In this document: positions 1-9,358 of the stretch, one piece after another | Position numbering within the stretch: position 1 is the first letter of the stretch | How the letters are laid out: the number at the start of each line of letters is the position of its first letter | Assembly: GCA_943704415.1 (NCBI GenBank) | Contig: CALSCO010001821.1 | Span: 1 to 26,819, forward strand | Length of the DNA stretch: 26,819 nt | Source of the DNA: Parvularia atlantis | Taxonomy: Eukaryota; Opisthokonta; Rotosphaerida | Direction: 5' to 3' | The notes under the pieces: model-generated | The model's input: the letters and a program-made list of their open reading frames with translations, nothing else | Database searches by the model: none | Told to the model about the DNA's origin: nothing | Program-made: the position numbers and the translations under genes

Positions 1-284
1 GGGGGGGGGCGCGTCACGTGTGAGCGAGCGCGTGCGCGGCCGTGCGGGGGAGCAGCGCGAAGGGGGCGCGCGGCGCGGTTGCGCAGGGCGAGAACGAGGC
101 GTGACTGGTAGACCAACAAATCAGAAATGGCGGCGCGCCGGCGCCATGACAATACCCGGCACCTACCCACGGCGAAACGCGTGTCAAAAGGCCACCAGGC
201 GGGTGCCAGCATGGCCGCACACTCGACAAGGGCCACGTGGTCGCGCGTTCACCTCCGCCTCACTCGACGCCCGCGCAAGACGCA
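1..284. other. Left-edge non-coding segment upstream of LSG1
   Basis: This stretch opens with nine G residues at the window edge and runs up to the LSG1 start codon. Short open frames exist on both strands, but none reads like a known protein and their composition is simply that of GC-rich DNA. It probably holds the LSG1 promoter, including a locally AT-richer patch around 110-130. No TATA box or other recognisable element is visible. Confidence 0.4.
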
Positions 285-3098
285 ATGGGGCGGCGCGCGG
301 TCAAGAAGGGGGCGTCGTCGCTCGGGCGCGCGCTGCTGAAGGACCGCTTCGACCGGCAGCGGCGGCCGGACGAGTTCTCGCACGTGCGCGGCGCAGCGCC
401 GCTTCTTTCGCGGGCCTGTGAGCGCGCGCGCGCTGACCAAGCCACGCGGCTGGCGTGCAGAACCACACGACCGAGCTCGACGACGGCGCCAAGTGGACGC
501 GGTACCAGTCCGTGACCGAGCAGCGCGACCTCGACGAGTTCCTCAGCACAGCCGAGCTCGCCGGCACCGACTTTACGGCCGGTGCGGCAACTCTTTTGAA
601 GCGACGGCAGAGCCACTGCTCACCTGGAGCGCGCAGAGCGCCGCAACGTCAAGGTCATCGTCGACGTCGACACGGCAAACAGCGGGCGCCTCACGGCCGA
701 GCAGGAGGCGCGCGTCACGCGGCTCATGCGCGAGCACACGGACCAGCTGCGCATTCCGCGGCGGCCGCGGTGGGACAACACGATGACGGCGCAGGACCTG
801 CAGCAGCGCGAGCGCGACGCGTTCCTCGACTGGCGGCGCTCGCTCGCGCAGCTGCAGGAGCAGGAAGAGCTGCTCATGACGCCGTTCGAGCGCAACATCG
901 AGGTCTGGCGGCAGCTGTGGCGCGTTGTTGAGCGCTGCGACCTGCTCGTGCAGATCGTCGACGCGCGCAACCCGCTCCTCTTCCGCTGCACCGACCTTGA
1001 GACGTACGTGCGCGAGGTCGGCGCGAGCAAGAAGAACCTGCTGCTGATCAACAAGGCCGACCTGCTGTCGGAGGAGCAGCGGTGCGCCCAGGCCGTCCGC
1101 TCCTCTGCTCGTGCCTCTCACCCCCCGCCGTGCCGCTCGCAGCAAGACCTGGGCCGAGTACTTCAACCGCGAAAAGATCCCGTTTGTGTTCTGGTCGGCC
1201 TTCCTCGCGCAGCACCAGCTGGACGAGGAGGCTGCCGCGGCGCTCGCAGCCGATGCAGCCGACACCGAGCGCCGTCTGGCCGTCGACCCGATCTCGGGCA
1301 AGTCACTGCAGAGCCTGATGCCGCAGGACGGGCGGCGACCCGGGCGCAAGGTGCGTCCGCCGGCCTGGAGCGCACGGGTGACGGTGCGCTGACGGCGCTG
1401 ATATGCAGGACGAGGATGAGGCCGACGCGCGCTGGGAGGCCACGCGCATCAAGCTGGAGGACCTCGAGCTGGTCGAGGACGACGTCGACGGCGCGGCAGA
1501 CGTCGAGCTTGACGACGACGAGGACGATGCGGACGAGGGCGGCGAGGCAGCCGACGACATGGAGCCGGTCGAGGACGACGGCGACGAGGTTTCGCGCGCA
1601 CTGACCGCACGCAACCGTGCGCTGACGGGCGCCCGTTGCAGGAGTACGAGGACATCGACTCGGACGAGGACGACGCAGCCGAGAGCGAGGCGAACGGCGC
1701 GAGCGGGAGACGCACGGCCCTCGCGGCCATGGGCAAGGCCGACATCATCAGCCGCAGCGACCTGTTCAAGCTCTTCCTCGCGCTGAGCCCACCCGTCGAC
1801 CGTGCGTGCGCAACCGGTCACGAGCCGTGCTCACGCCGCGCCGCGCAGTGCTCGAGGACGGCTCGCGCGCGCGCGCGACGATCGGCTTTGTCGGGTACCC
1901 AAACGTGGGCAAGTCGTCCACGATCAACGTTCTCTGTGGCGAGAAGCGCGTCGCCGTCGCCGCCACGCCGGGCAAGACCAAGCACTTCCAGGCACACGCC
2001 GGGTCGTGTGCGCTCGCTCGCTCGTCTGACAGCGCGCGCGTGCAGACGCTCAACGTGGGCGAGGACCTGTGCCTGTGCGACTGCCCCGGTCTCGTCTTCC
2101 CCAACTTTGCCACGACCAAGGCCGAGCTGGTGTGCAACGGCATCCTGCCGGTGGACCAGCTGCGCGACGGCGTGGCGCCTGTCGGGTGCGATGCGCGTGC
2201 CGCTGTGCGCCGCCCGCTGAGGCCCGTTGTCACCAGGCTCATCTGCGACCGGCTGCCGCGGCGCCTGCTCGAGCTCATCTACGGTGCGCGCACCGCTTGG
2301 CGCAGCAGGCCGGCCTGCTCACCCCACCCGCGCTGCAGGTGTGCGGCTCGCCCCGCCGGCCGACGACGAGAACCCAAAGCGCAAGCCGACCGCATCCGAG
2401 CTGCTGTCGGCCTACGCCTGTGCGTGCAGGCGCGCACGTGTGTATTGCTCACGGGGGGGCTGCAGACATGCGCGGGTTTGTCAAGTCCAACCACGGCACG
2501 GCTGATGAGCAGCGCGCCGCGCGCTACATCCTCAAGGACATGGTCAACGGCAAGCTTCTGTTTTGCCAGCCGCCGCCGGGGATAGCCGCGAGCAGGTTCA
2601 ACAACGACCAGTACCGGCAGCAGATCCGGTGCCTCGCGCTGCACCCCGTGCTGCGGTGCACGCGTTCTGACGTCGCCCGCCTCGCCCCGCCCCGCCCTGG
2701 CAGCAAGTACTCGATCCTGCGCGGACGCGTGGACGCACAGGCCGCCGTGAGCCCGCCCGCGCCGGCAGGCGACGCAACCGGGCGACGCACGGCACCAGCC
2801 GTGGCGGCGGCCGAGGCCGACGAGGACATGGACGCCCCGCTGCCGGCCTCGCGCGCCGCCGTGCAGTACTCTGCGCAAGGCCCGGTGGTGCGGCCCCCCT
2901 TGGGCGCACTGTGCGCCTCTGACGCGCGGCGAGCAGAGCGCGTCATCCGTGAGCGAGATCGACCGCGAGTTTTTCAAGCAGTCCAAGGTGCTGATCAAGA
3001 GCAAGGGCAAGAACCCGATCGAGGACTTCCGCAAGGCGCAGCATCGCGCCCTGACGCAGCAAAAGCGCAGCGAAAAAGGCAAGGCAGCCGCGTCGTGA
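285..3098 (+). CDS. LSG1: LSG1-type large-subunit GTPase, 13 exons
   Basis: This is a cytoplasmic GTPase of the YlqF/YawG circularly permuted family. It is needed to release the export adaptor NMD3 from pre-60S ribosomal subunits. The start gives MGRRAVKKGASSLGRALLKD, like the N-terminus of LSG1 proteins. The permuted order is clear: G4 NKAD at about residue 212, then G1 GYPNVGKSST at about 419, then G3 DCPGL. PFERNIEVWRQLWRV and QIVDARNPLLFR are family hallmarks, and an acidic linker separates G4 from G1. The C-terminal part has SAYAYMRGF and ARYILKDMVNGKLLFCQPPPG. I place introns at 384-460, 582-636, 1082-1142, 1351-1408, 1589-1641, 1802-1848, 1992-2045, 2186-2236, 2284-2338, 2420-2465, 2629-2703 and 2888-2936. 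Spliced, this gives about 710 aa in one frame ending at TGA. The 1992-2045 intron appears to begin with GC. The gene is convergent with TAM41, 50 bp away. Confidence 0.95.
1992..2045 (+). other. Probable GC-AG intron in LSG1
   Basis: The exon ends KHFQ with CAG, then GCACACGCCGGG starts the insert, which ends GTGCAG before TLNV. LSG1 homologues read KHFQTL without a break, so these 54 bases are extra. No GT donor fits the frame: the nearest, 12 bases in, would shift it. The insert has CTGAC at 2026-2030, like the other introns. It is a multiple of three and has no stop, so retention as 18 extra residues is the alternative. Confidence 0.7.
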
Positions 3099-3148
3099 TT
3101 CGCCAAGGGCAGCAGCAGCAAAAACAACGTCCACATGCGCGGCGCAGG

Positions 3149-4543
3149 TCACTGCCGCGGCGCGGGCGACGACTCGTCGAGCGCCTTTGACCGCTTGGCT
3201 AACTTCTGGCGGACGTACTCGACCGTCTTGAACAGGCCGGCGGTGAAGATGCCCTTGATCGACTGCACTCTGCTCGAGCGGCTGTTGATCTCGCGCAGTG
3301 CTACGGCGGGCGCGTTAGTGCTTCGGCTGCAACCACGCGCCGCACGGCACCCTGCAGCAGGTACTTGGAGCGGTCTGGGTGCAGCGTAAACTCGCGAATG
3401 TCTGCTCAGCGCGCCTGTGAGCTGGCGTGTCTGCCGTCCTCGCGCGAGCGCGCGCGCGCACTGTTCGTGGGCCGCCCTGTCCCGAGCTCCCAGTGCCGCA
3501 TCACACGCCACTGGAAGTTGCTCGGCAGGAGCGCTAACCTGAGCGCGGTCGTGTCCGGGTCGTGGTCTTGCTGCGCGCCCGGCGGCGTCAGCGCGCAGGC
3601 GCGACAAGTGCGCCGCAATGCTCACCTCGATGAACGCCAGCGGCGACGCCGGCAGCGAGACCGTCGCGGGCGCGAGCTCGCGCAGCAGCGGCAGGTAGAT
3701 CTCGGCAAACTCGTCAAACTGGCCCTTGACGATGTTGCGAACCTTGTGCGGGTTCTCGCCGTAGACCATGCGAAAGTCGCCTGGTTGCACGCGCGCGCGT
3801 GAGGCTGATGTACGCGCGCTCGCGGGCCGATGCGCACCCGCGTACGACAGCCCCGCGATCGTCGTGAACAGCTCGGTCTGGGTGAACGTCGCAGGTAGCA
3901 TAAGCAGCGCCGTGTGCAGTGCGTTGGTCCGGTTGAGCGCGAGCGCGCTGTCAAACTCGTGCGTGGACCGTACGACGTCGACCTGCGCGCGACGTCACAA
4001 CGCCGACGACGAACACCGCGATCCCGCGCGCGCGCACCGGCTTCTGCAGCCGCCCGCTCAGGTAAAAGTCGTCCCAGTGGCGCAGCTCGCGTTGCAGGCG
4101 CTCGAGCGTGACGACGCCGTACTTGATCGTCTGCCGCCCGGCGTGAGCAGCTGCAGCCATGCACATTGGACGATGTGTCTGTCGCACCCGCCCCTGGAAC
4201 GGCACCAGCGTGTTGTAGTACACGCCCGCGCCGAGCATCTGCACCCACGCGACGAAGCGTGCGCCGCCCAGGGCCATCAGCGTCGCGTAGTGCGCGCGGT
4301 GCTGCCGCAGGTTGACGTCGTGCCACGCTGCCGCATCCTCCACGCCAAAGATCAGGTCCACCATTGACGTCTGCGCCGTCGCGCCTCAGCCTGCGCGGCA
4401 CACAAGCGGCCGATGCGCGCGCGGCGCACGCGGTCGTCCACGCGCTGCCCGTGCTGCGCCTTGACCGCCGAGCCGTACGCGACCAGGACCGGCACGGGCG
4501 CGCGGAACTCGGCCGCGACGGCGCGCGCCACGAGCCCCGCCAT
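3149..4543 (-). CDS. TAM41: TAM41/MMP37-type mitochondrial phosphatidate cytidylyltransferase
   Basis: TAM41 makes CDP-diacylglycerol from phosphatidic acid and CTP at the matrix side of the inner mitochondrial membrane, the first step to cardiolipin. After splicing, the nucleotidyltransferase core reads VPVLVAYGSAV (Gly24-Ser25), then MVDLIFGVED with Asp43 as a likely metal ligand, then GAGVYYNTLVPFQGR, IKYGVV, SGRLQKPV, LNRTNALHTALLMLP and IAGLSYAGDFRM. The end has SIKGIFTAGLFKTVEYVRQKL, matching the conserved C-terminus. About eight exons are joined by GTGCG-type or GTGAGC donors. One intron near 3320-3350 has a classic CTAAC branch and TAG acceptor. The N-terminus is short and only weakly presequence-like (MAGLVARAVAAEFRAP). 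The start codon lies 12 bp from the TLS1-type start on the other strand. The family is certain; the exact start is less so. Confidence 0.93.
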
Positions 4544-4555
4544 GCACTTCGCAAC
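4544..4555. promoter_or_regulatory. 12-bp spacer between divergent start codons
   Basis: The ATG of TAM41 (minus, 4541-4543) and the ATG of the TLS1-type gene (plus, 4556-4558) leave only 12 bases. Each gene's 5' leader and at least part of its promoter must lie inside the other gene's first exon, unless one true start is further in. No other methionine fits TAM41 exon 1 upstream of the GS motif. Confidence 0.6.
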
Positions 4556-4638
4556 ATGGCAGACGTCACCTTCCGCCGCGCGAAGCGCCCGCGTGCCGTG
4601 CGCACGACGACGCCGGGCAGCGGCGACGAGGCGGGCGA

Positions 4639-4680
<42 letters not shown>

Positions 4681-5685
4681 TTCATCGCTGGCGCTCGAGG
4701 CGGCCGAGGACGACGACGAGCGGCACAGGCACGCGGCCGCCGCCTGCTGCCCGCCACGCCACGCTTGCTCAGACGCCACGCGCAGCACGCTCGTTGAGGA
4801 GGCGCGCGAGCTGCAGCGGCTGCGCCGCCGCGCCGCCGGCATCTCGGTCGACCGGCTGATGGATCCCGGTGACGGCGCGCGCGGCGGTGGGCCAGCCGGC
4901 GCGGGCGCGGCGGGCGGCGCGGCCGGCGACGACGACCCGTTCAAGCTCAAGACGGGCGGGCTGGTCGAGTCGCTCACGGGCGGGTTCACGAAGCAGAACA
5001 ACGCCCTCGACGTCGACCGGCACATGTGCGCGTTCGCTCGCGCTCGCTCGCACACCCGCGCGTCTGCTCACGGCGCCGCGCGCAGGGTCGCCTACGTCGA
5101 GCAGGAGATGCGCAAGCGCCGCGGGCTCGACAAGGACGGCGCCAACGCCAAGCCGGTCGACCCGATGGACGAGCTGTACAAGCTGCCGGAGCACGTCGAG
5201 GCACGTGCCCGCGATCGCCGTCTTGCCCGCGACTGAACTGCGTGTGCCGCGGCCGCAGAAACTGCTCAAGCCCAAGGAGGCCGCGCCGCTGGACGAGGGC
5301 GTGGCCAACACGTCGGCGATGCTGATCAACATCCCCGAGATCGACCTTGGCGTGCAGAGCAAGGTACGCAACATCGAGGAGACCGAGCGCGCCAAGCAGG
5401 CGATGGCCGACGCCAAGCCGGTCGCATCGTGCGTCGCTCGCATGCGGGTGCCGTTCGCCGCGCACCGCTGAGGCGCGCGCTGCACAGCAACATCGACGAG
5501 ACGTACCTGTTCACCGAGAGCGAAAAGCGTGCGTTTGTACGGGCCGCCTCATCGCTCCGCTGCGCCACCAACACGCAACGTACGCAGGCTTCGCCAAGCC
5601 GAACCAGAAAGAGCGTACGACCGCGAGCGACGACATCGTCATGGAGCGGTTCAAGAAGCGCGACATGGCCTTTCGGAGACGATGA
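4556..5685 (+). CDS. TLS1/C9orf78 (Hep59) family protein
   Basis: This belongs to the Hep59/C9orf78/Tls1 family (PF07052 by recall), spliceosome-associated proteins. In fission yeast Tls1 affects telomeres through splicing. Supporting segments in order are: MADVTFRRAKRPR, matching the basic family N-terminus; LVEEARELQRLRRRAAGIS; DDPFKLKTGGLVES; YVEQEMRKRRGLD; DELYKLPEHVE; INIPEIDLGVQSKVRNIEETE; FAKPNQKER; and the C-terminal SDDIVMERFKKRDMAFRRR. The order and spacing match the human protein. Canonical GTGCG introns lie near 5034-5090, 5418-5487 and 5530-5590. Two further introns, 4729-4785 and 5201-5258, seem to use a GC donor. An acidic low-complexity region includes a Ser-Ala hexanucleotide repeat. 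It ends 78 bp from the convergent gene at 5764. The family's role is known; function here is inferred. Confidence 0.9.
4640..4680 (+). repeat. TCGGCG hexanucleotide repeat, about seven copies
   Basis: This tandem run lies inside the TLS1-type coding sequence and encodes alternating Ser-Ala. A hexamer keeps the frame when its copy number changes. It sits in the poorly conserved acidic linker. Confidence 0.9.
4729..4785 (+). other. Possible GC-AG intron in the TLS1-type gene
   Basis: The segment begins GCACGCGG after CAG and ends CGCAG, with a weak branch-like GCTCAG. It is 57 nt with no in-frame stop, and no GT lies just upstream. Removing it brings the acidic stretch next to LVEEARELQRL, as in homologues. 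The flanking region is low-complexity, so 19 retained residues cannot be ruled out. Confidence 0.45.
5201..5258 (+). other. Intron with GC donor or weak GTCGAG donor in the TLS1-type gene
   Basis: An intron is required: the frame changes between YKLPEHVE and KLLKPKEAAP, and an in-frame TGA lies at 5234-5236. The acceptor is GCCGCAG at 5258. The donor in phase is GAG followed by GCACGTGCCC, or else a GT six bases upstream (GTCGAG), which lacks the GTGCG pattern. The GTGC four bases in is out of phase. Confidence 0.55.
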
Positions 5686-5763
5686 TGACGTGTGGCCCAC
5701 GGCGCCGCGGGGGTGCCGTCTGATACAATACACCGTAGAATGCCTTTTGGTGATGATGAGTGA

Positions 5764-8700
5764 TTAGGGCGCGGACGCGCTCGGCCCGCGCGAGACGTTC
5801 TTGAACATGCGTTGGCGGTGCCACTCCACGAGCGACATGGTCCAGCTGACAGTGGCGCGCACGTTGTCAGCGTGGGGCGGGCCGAGCGCGAGCGCGCGCG
5901 CACGGCACCTCTGCGCGCGCCACTGCTTGACCATGTCGCCGCTCGACTGCTGCCGCGGCGAAGCCGCCGCGCGCATGGTCCCGCGCTGGCCAGACTGCTC
6001 GCGCTGCATCTGCATTGTCAGCCGGCGGAACTTGGCGAACGTCGACGACTTGTACACGTCGTTGTGGAGGATCTGGCGAGGCCGCGCGTGAGTTGCCCGC
6101 GCGACATGGCCGACGACACTACCAGACCTCGAAGCACGTGAGCGGGTACATGAAGTAGTTGCTCGCGTTGAACGTGACCTTGTCGTCCTGGAAGCCCGTG
6201 ATGCGCACGAAGGCTGCACAGGCGCGTGTTGGCCGACCGCGCGCGCGCGCCGCCTCGCATCCGCACGGGCCACGCACCGATCATGCGAACCTTGCGCTCC
6301 TCGTCAACGTCGACCAGGCCAGCGTCGTACAGGTGCTCGGCGCCGATCGCGACCTCGGTCGAGCGCTTGAGGCGGTCCAGGGCCAGCGACAGGCTCTGCG
6401 GCGGCGGCGGCGGCGTTGAGCGGTGTCAGCACTGCCCGCATATGTCGCGCGCCACCCGACCTTGTCCAGGTCGTCGAGTGCGGCTGGGCGCGTCGTGCGC
6501 TCGAGCGCGGCCTGCATCGACGCCATGAAATCGTCGTCGCTCTCGCGCAGGATGGCGCCGCCTGGAGCGCACGCTCAGCGCTTTGCCGGTGCACGGCAGG
6601 CAGCCTGCGCACCCTTGATGTAGTCCCACTCTTGCGGCGTCACGTCGGCGCGGTCGCGCACGCGCATGACCGGCACCATTTGCGGGTACAGCCGCGGCAC
6701 GAGCACGAAGAAGCCCTTCATCGTCGACACGGCGTGGAACAGGCCGACGTACAGGCCCGCCGTCAGGTTGTTCTTGGCCGAGTCGTGGATCTCGGCCAAG
6801 TGCATCCACAGCGGCCACGCGTGCTTGTACACGCTCCAGTCAAGCTGCCAACACGCGCCGCGTCAGCGTGGCCGCGCGCTCTCGGTGAGCGCACCCGCTC
6901 GGTCTCACGCCAGCGCAGCTGCAGCGCAGGGTCGGCCTTGCTCAGCTCGTCCACGTACGCCTCGGGGTCCGGTATACTGCGCAGGCAGAAGATGAACGTC
7001 GTCTCGAGCGACTCGCTCGTCAGCGGCTGGCGTGCACACAGAGCACGGTCAGCGGCCGCGCACATGCACGGCGGGCTCGTGCCTCGCAGTAGATGTGCCC
7101 GGGCGAGCGCAGGCACAGCAGTCGCGACAGCCGCACGACCGCGCGGTCGACGCAGTCGTAGAAAGACATGCGCTGGTCCAGGTCCTCGAGCGAGTGGTTG
7201 GCGCTGAGCGAGCCGTCACCCTCGTCGCTGCGCCGCAGTGTCAGGCCAGGCCGACTCGGCCGGCGCCGCGCGCACGGGCTGGGACGGCGCGGCGACCCCG
7301 GCGGGCTCGTGTTGCTGCCGAGCCCGGACGAGCTGGACGCGTGCGCGCCGGCAAACACCCGCCGCGTGACCTCCCTCATGTACTCGCTATCGTCCCAGTC
7401 CTTTGACAGCTTGAGCAGATACCTGACGCCGCCGTCGTGCGCTCAGCCGTGTGCAACGTCGTGCGAGCGCCACGAACGTAAAGTCGTCGCTGTTGGCGTC
7501 AAAGCCGTGCACGGGGTACGTGTCGCCGCGCGCGATTGGCACGCTCGGCAGCAGCCCGCTGCTGGTGTGGAGCACGGCGCCGTCGGCGCGGAAGAGCACC
7601 TGCACCAGGTAGATGCTGTCCTTGCGGATTTTCTGCGCCGACAGGGCACGTGAGCACCAGCCTGTGCACATGGCGCCCGCCACACCTTCTCCATCACGAC
7701 CTTGCCCGTCAGCGGCAGCGGGTCGCGGAAGAAGGTTGTAGACGCGCCGTGGCTGTCGCGGTGGCTGCCCGCGTGGCTGCTCTGCCCGGCCTCGGCCGGA
7801 GTCTGCGGTGCGCGCTGCGTGAGCATGACGTGTACGGAAAGCGGGACGCGGGCGCACTTTGCTCGGCGCCTGCGCGAAAAAGTCGCCCGTCTTGACGCGC
7901 AGCTGCAGCACGCTCTGGGCGCGCACAACACCGTCAGCGCGAGTGCCGTGTGCACCGCCGCGCACGCGCACCCATTCGCGCAGGCCGTACTCACGCAGCG
8001 CGCGGCCCTCGTACAGCCAGTGCGACGTCTGCGGGTGGAAGAGGGCGAAGCGCCACTCCTCGTGCTTGCAGAAGCGCTTGACGCACTGGCGGCCGCGGCG
8101 CTCAGCCGGGGCAGCGGGCGCCGCCACGAGACGCATCCGCACCTTGCCAAACAGCTCGGCCGTGTCCATGCTCAAGCTGACCTCGAAGATCTTGACCTCC
8201 TTCAGCTCCTCTTGCGTCCCGCCCTCCTCGATGCTCTCGACCTTGATGAAGAATTTCCTGCACCGCGCGCTCGCTCAGGCGTCGCGGGCACGCGCACTCG
8301 CGCGCACGCACCGGTCGCCGGCGATGTCGATGTCGCGCAGCGATGGGCGTGCCGACCGCGAGCCGCGCAGTGCCATCAGCCCGTCGTCCGACACGGGCGA
8401 GGTCGAGGTCGAGGTCGAGTCGCCGTTCTTGGGGCGCGTCTCTGCCGTGCACGCGGCCTGAGCGCGCGGCACTGCCACGCGTGCACCGCCGCAGCCCCGT
8501 GCGCGCACCGATGTACGAGAAGCGGTTCGCCCACGTGTCGACCAGGCGGCGCCCGATGCGCCACGAGCCGGTCACGGGCGAGTTGGCCTTGGACGAGTCG
8601 GGCGTGACGGGCTGCGATCTGCTGGTACTAGCGGGCGCGCCAGCCTCGCCGCTGGCACGCGCGAGCCGGGCGACGTCGTCAGGGCCGCAGAGGGACGCGC

Positions 8701-9293
8701 GCGCATGGCGCAGCGAGGCGCACACCCGGTCGACTCGGGCAGCGCCGAGAGCGAGTTGGCGAGGCCATGCGGCGCCTCGACGGTGAACGCGCGCGGCGAC
8801 ATGGTCTTGCTCTTCCAGTTGACCATACGCAGCATCGACAGGCGGTTCTTGCGCCCGAGCGTGCCGTGGCGGGGCAGGTGCGGCTCCTCGTCGCTCAAGC
8901 GCATCACGGCGTTCGCGTCCGCCCCGTCCGACGGCGGCGTTGACCGCGTCGACAGCCGGAACGTCCCGACGCTCGCGTCGTCGCCGCTCGCTGATCTCGC
9001 TGATCCCGCCGACGCCGCCGATGCCGCCGATGCCGCCGACGCGATCGAGTTGACTGTGCCGCTACGAGCGCGTGCCACGGTCAAACAGGGTGCATCCGCA
9101 ACCGGTTCACGCACTGCCGATCTTCGCTCGTCGTGCTGCCGGCGCGCGGCTTGCTGGCGGTGATCTTGCCACTGCCGCGCCCGTGCCCGCGCCCGCGCCC
9201 GCGCCCGTGCCCGCGCCGTCAGCAGGGCCCGTGCGCCGCGCGGCAGCGAGCGCAACGGGCACACCCGCGCATGCTCACGCTCCGGGCGTGCAT
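5764..9293 (-). CDS. Unrecognised multi-exon protein, possible ubiquitin-like/FERM-F0-like region
   Basis: I do not recognise this family. Splicing at GTGCG-type donors gives one frame of roughly 800-850 aa from ATG 9291-9293 to TAA 5764-5766. Order: a Ser/Ala-rich disordered N-terminus with repeated SAA; a basic segment RKNRLSMLRMVNWKSKTMSP; WRIGRRLVDTWANRFSYI; then KVESIEEGG leading to SMDTAELFGKVRMRL, EEWRFALFHP, HWLYEGRALREYGL, which loosely resembles the talin/kindlin F0 ubiquitin fold (talin has WLEAGKALDYYML). The second half is mostly helical: YLLKLSKDWDDSEYMREVT, MSFYDCVDRAVVRLSRLLCL, ETTFIFCLRSIPDPEAYVDEL, YKHAWPLWMHLAEIHDSAKN, STMKGFFVLVPRLYPQMVPV, VTFNASNYFMYPLTCFE. No enzyme motif is visible. 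The first exon (MHARSVSMRGG) and its GGGCGC-repeat intron are the least certain part. The gene diverges from the NO VEIN-type gene and may be an adaptor or cytoskeletal regulator, but that is a guess. Confidence 0.7.
7027..7082 (-). other. Probable GC-AG intron in the unrecognised gene
   Basis: The exon ends SPGHIYCE with GAG, then the intron starts GCACGAGCCCGCC and ends ACGCCAG before PLTSESLETT. The frame changes across the 56 nt, so an intron is needed, and it contains GCTGAC. The only canonical in-phase alternative, GTGCGG 54 bases upstream, would remove 18 helical-looking residues and make a 110-nt intron. Confidence 0.55.
9006..9041 (-). repeat. Ser-Ala-Ala coding repeat
   Basis: Tandem units of about 9 bases (GCCGCCGAC/T on the plus strand) encode repeated SAA near the N-terminus of the unrecognised minus-strand protein, in a region predicted to be disordered. 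Confidence 0.75.
9175..9217 (-). repeat. GC-only simple repeat within a proposed first intron
   Basis: Imperfect CCCGCG/CCCGTG units lie in what I model as intron 1 of the unrecognised minus-strand gene. Translated, it gives only an Arg-Ala run, which argues against coding. Confidence 0.6.
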
Positions 9294-9358
9294 GGTGCGG
9301 CGGCGCAGCAGCTCGTGTTTTTGGAGAGAATCGTCCTAGCTGGCCCCCGCGAACAGTG
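9294..9358. promoter_or_regulatory. 65-bp bidirectional promoter region
   Basis: This spacer separates the divergent start codons of the unrecognised minus-strand gene and the NO VEIN-type gene. It is locally poorer in GC than its flanks, with a GTGTTTTTGGAGAGAATCG stretch. No known element is recognised. Its size depends on the less certain minus-strand start. Confidence 0.5.

Noticed and set aside
1-284. A small gene at the left edge on either strand
   Set aside because: The frames show no family resemblance and only reflect high GC; no start or splice pattern supports them.
3622-5055. A 477-codon open frame on the minus strand across TAM41 and the TLS1-type gene
   Set aside because: It is Arg/Ser-rich and low-complexity, and it overlaps well-supported exons in other frames. 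Long antisense frames are expected in DNA this GC-rich.
7643-7686. A GC-AG intron starting GCGCCATG in the unrecognised gene
   Set aside because: A canonical GT donor 12 bases upstream (AAG followed by GTGTGGCGGG) fits the same phase, so no GC donor is needed.
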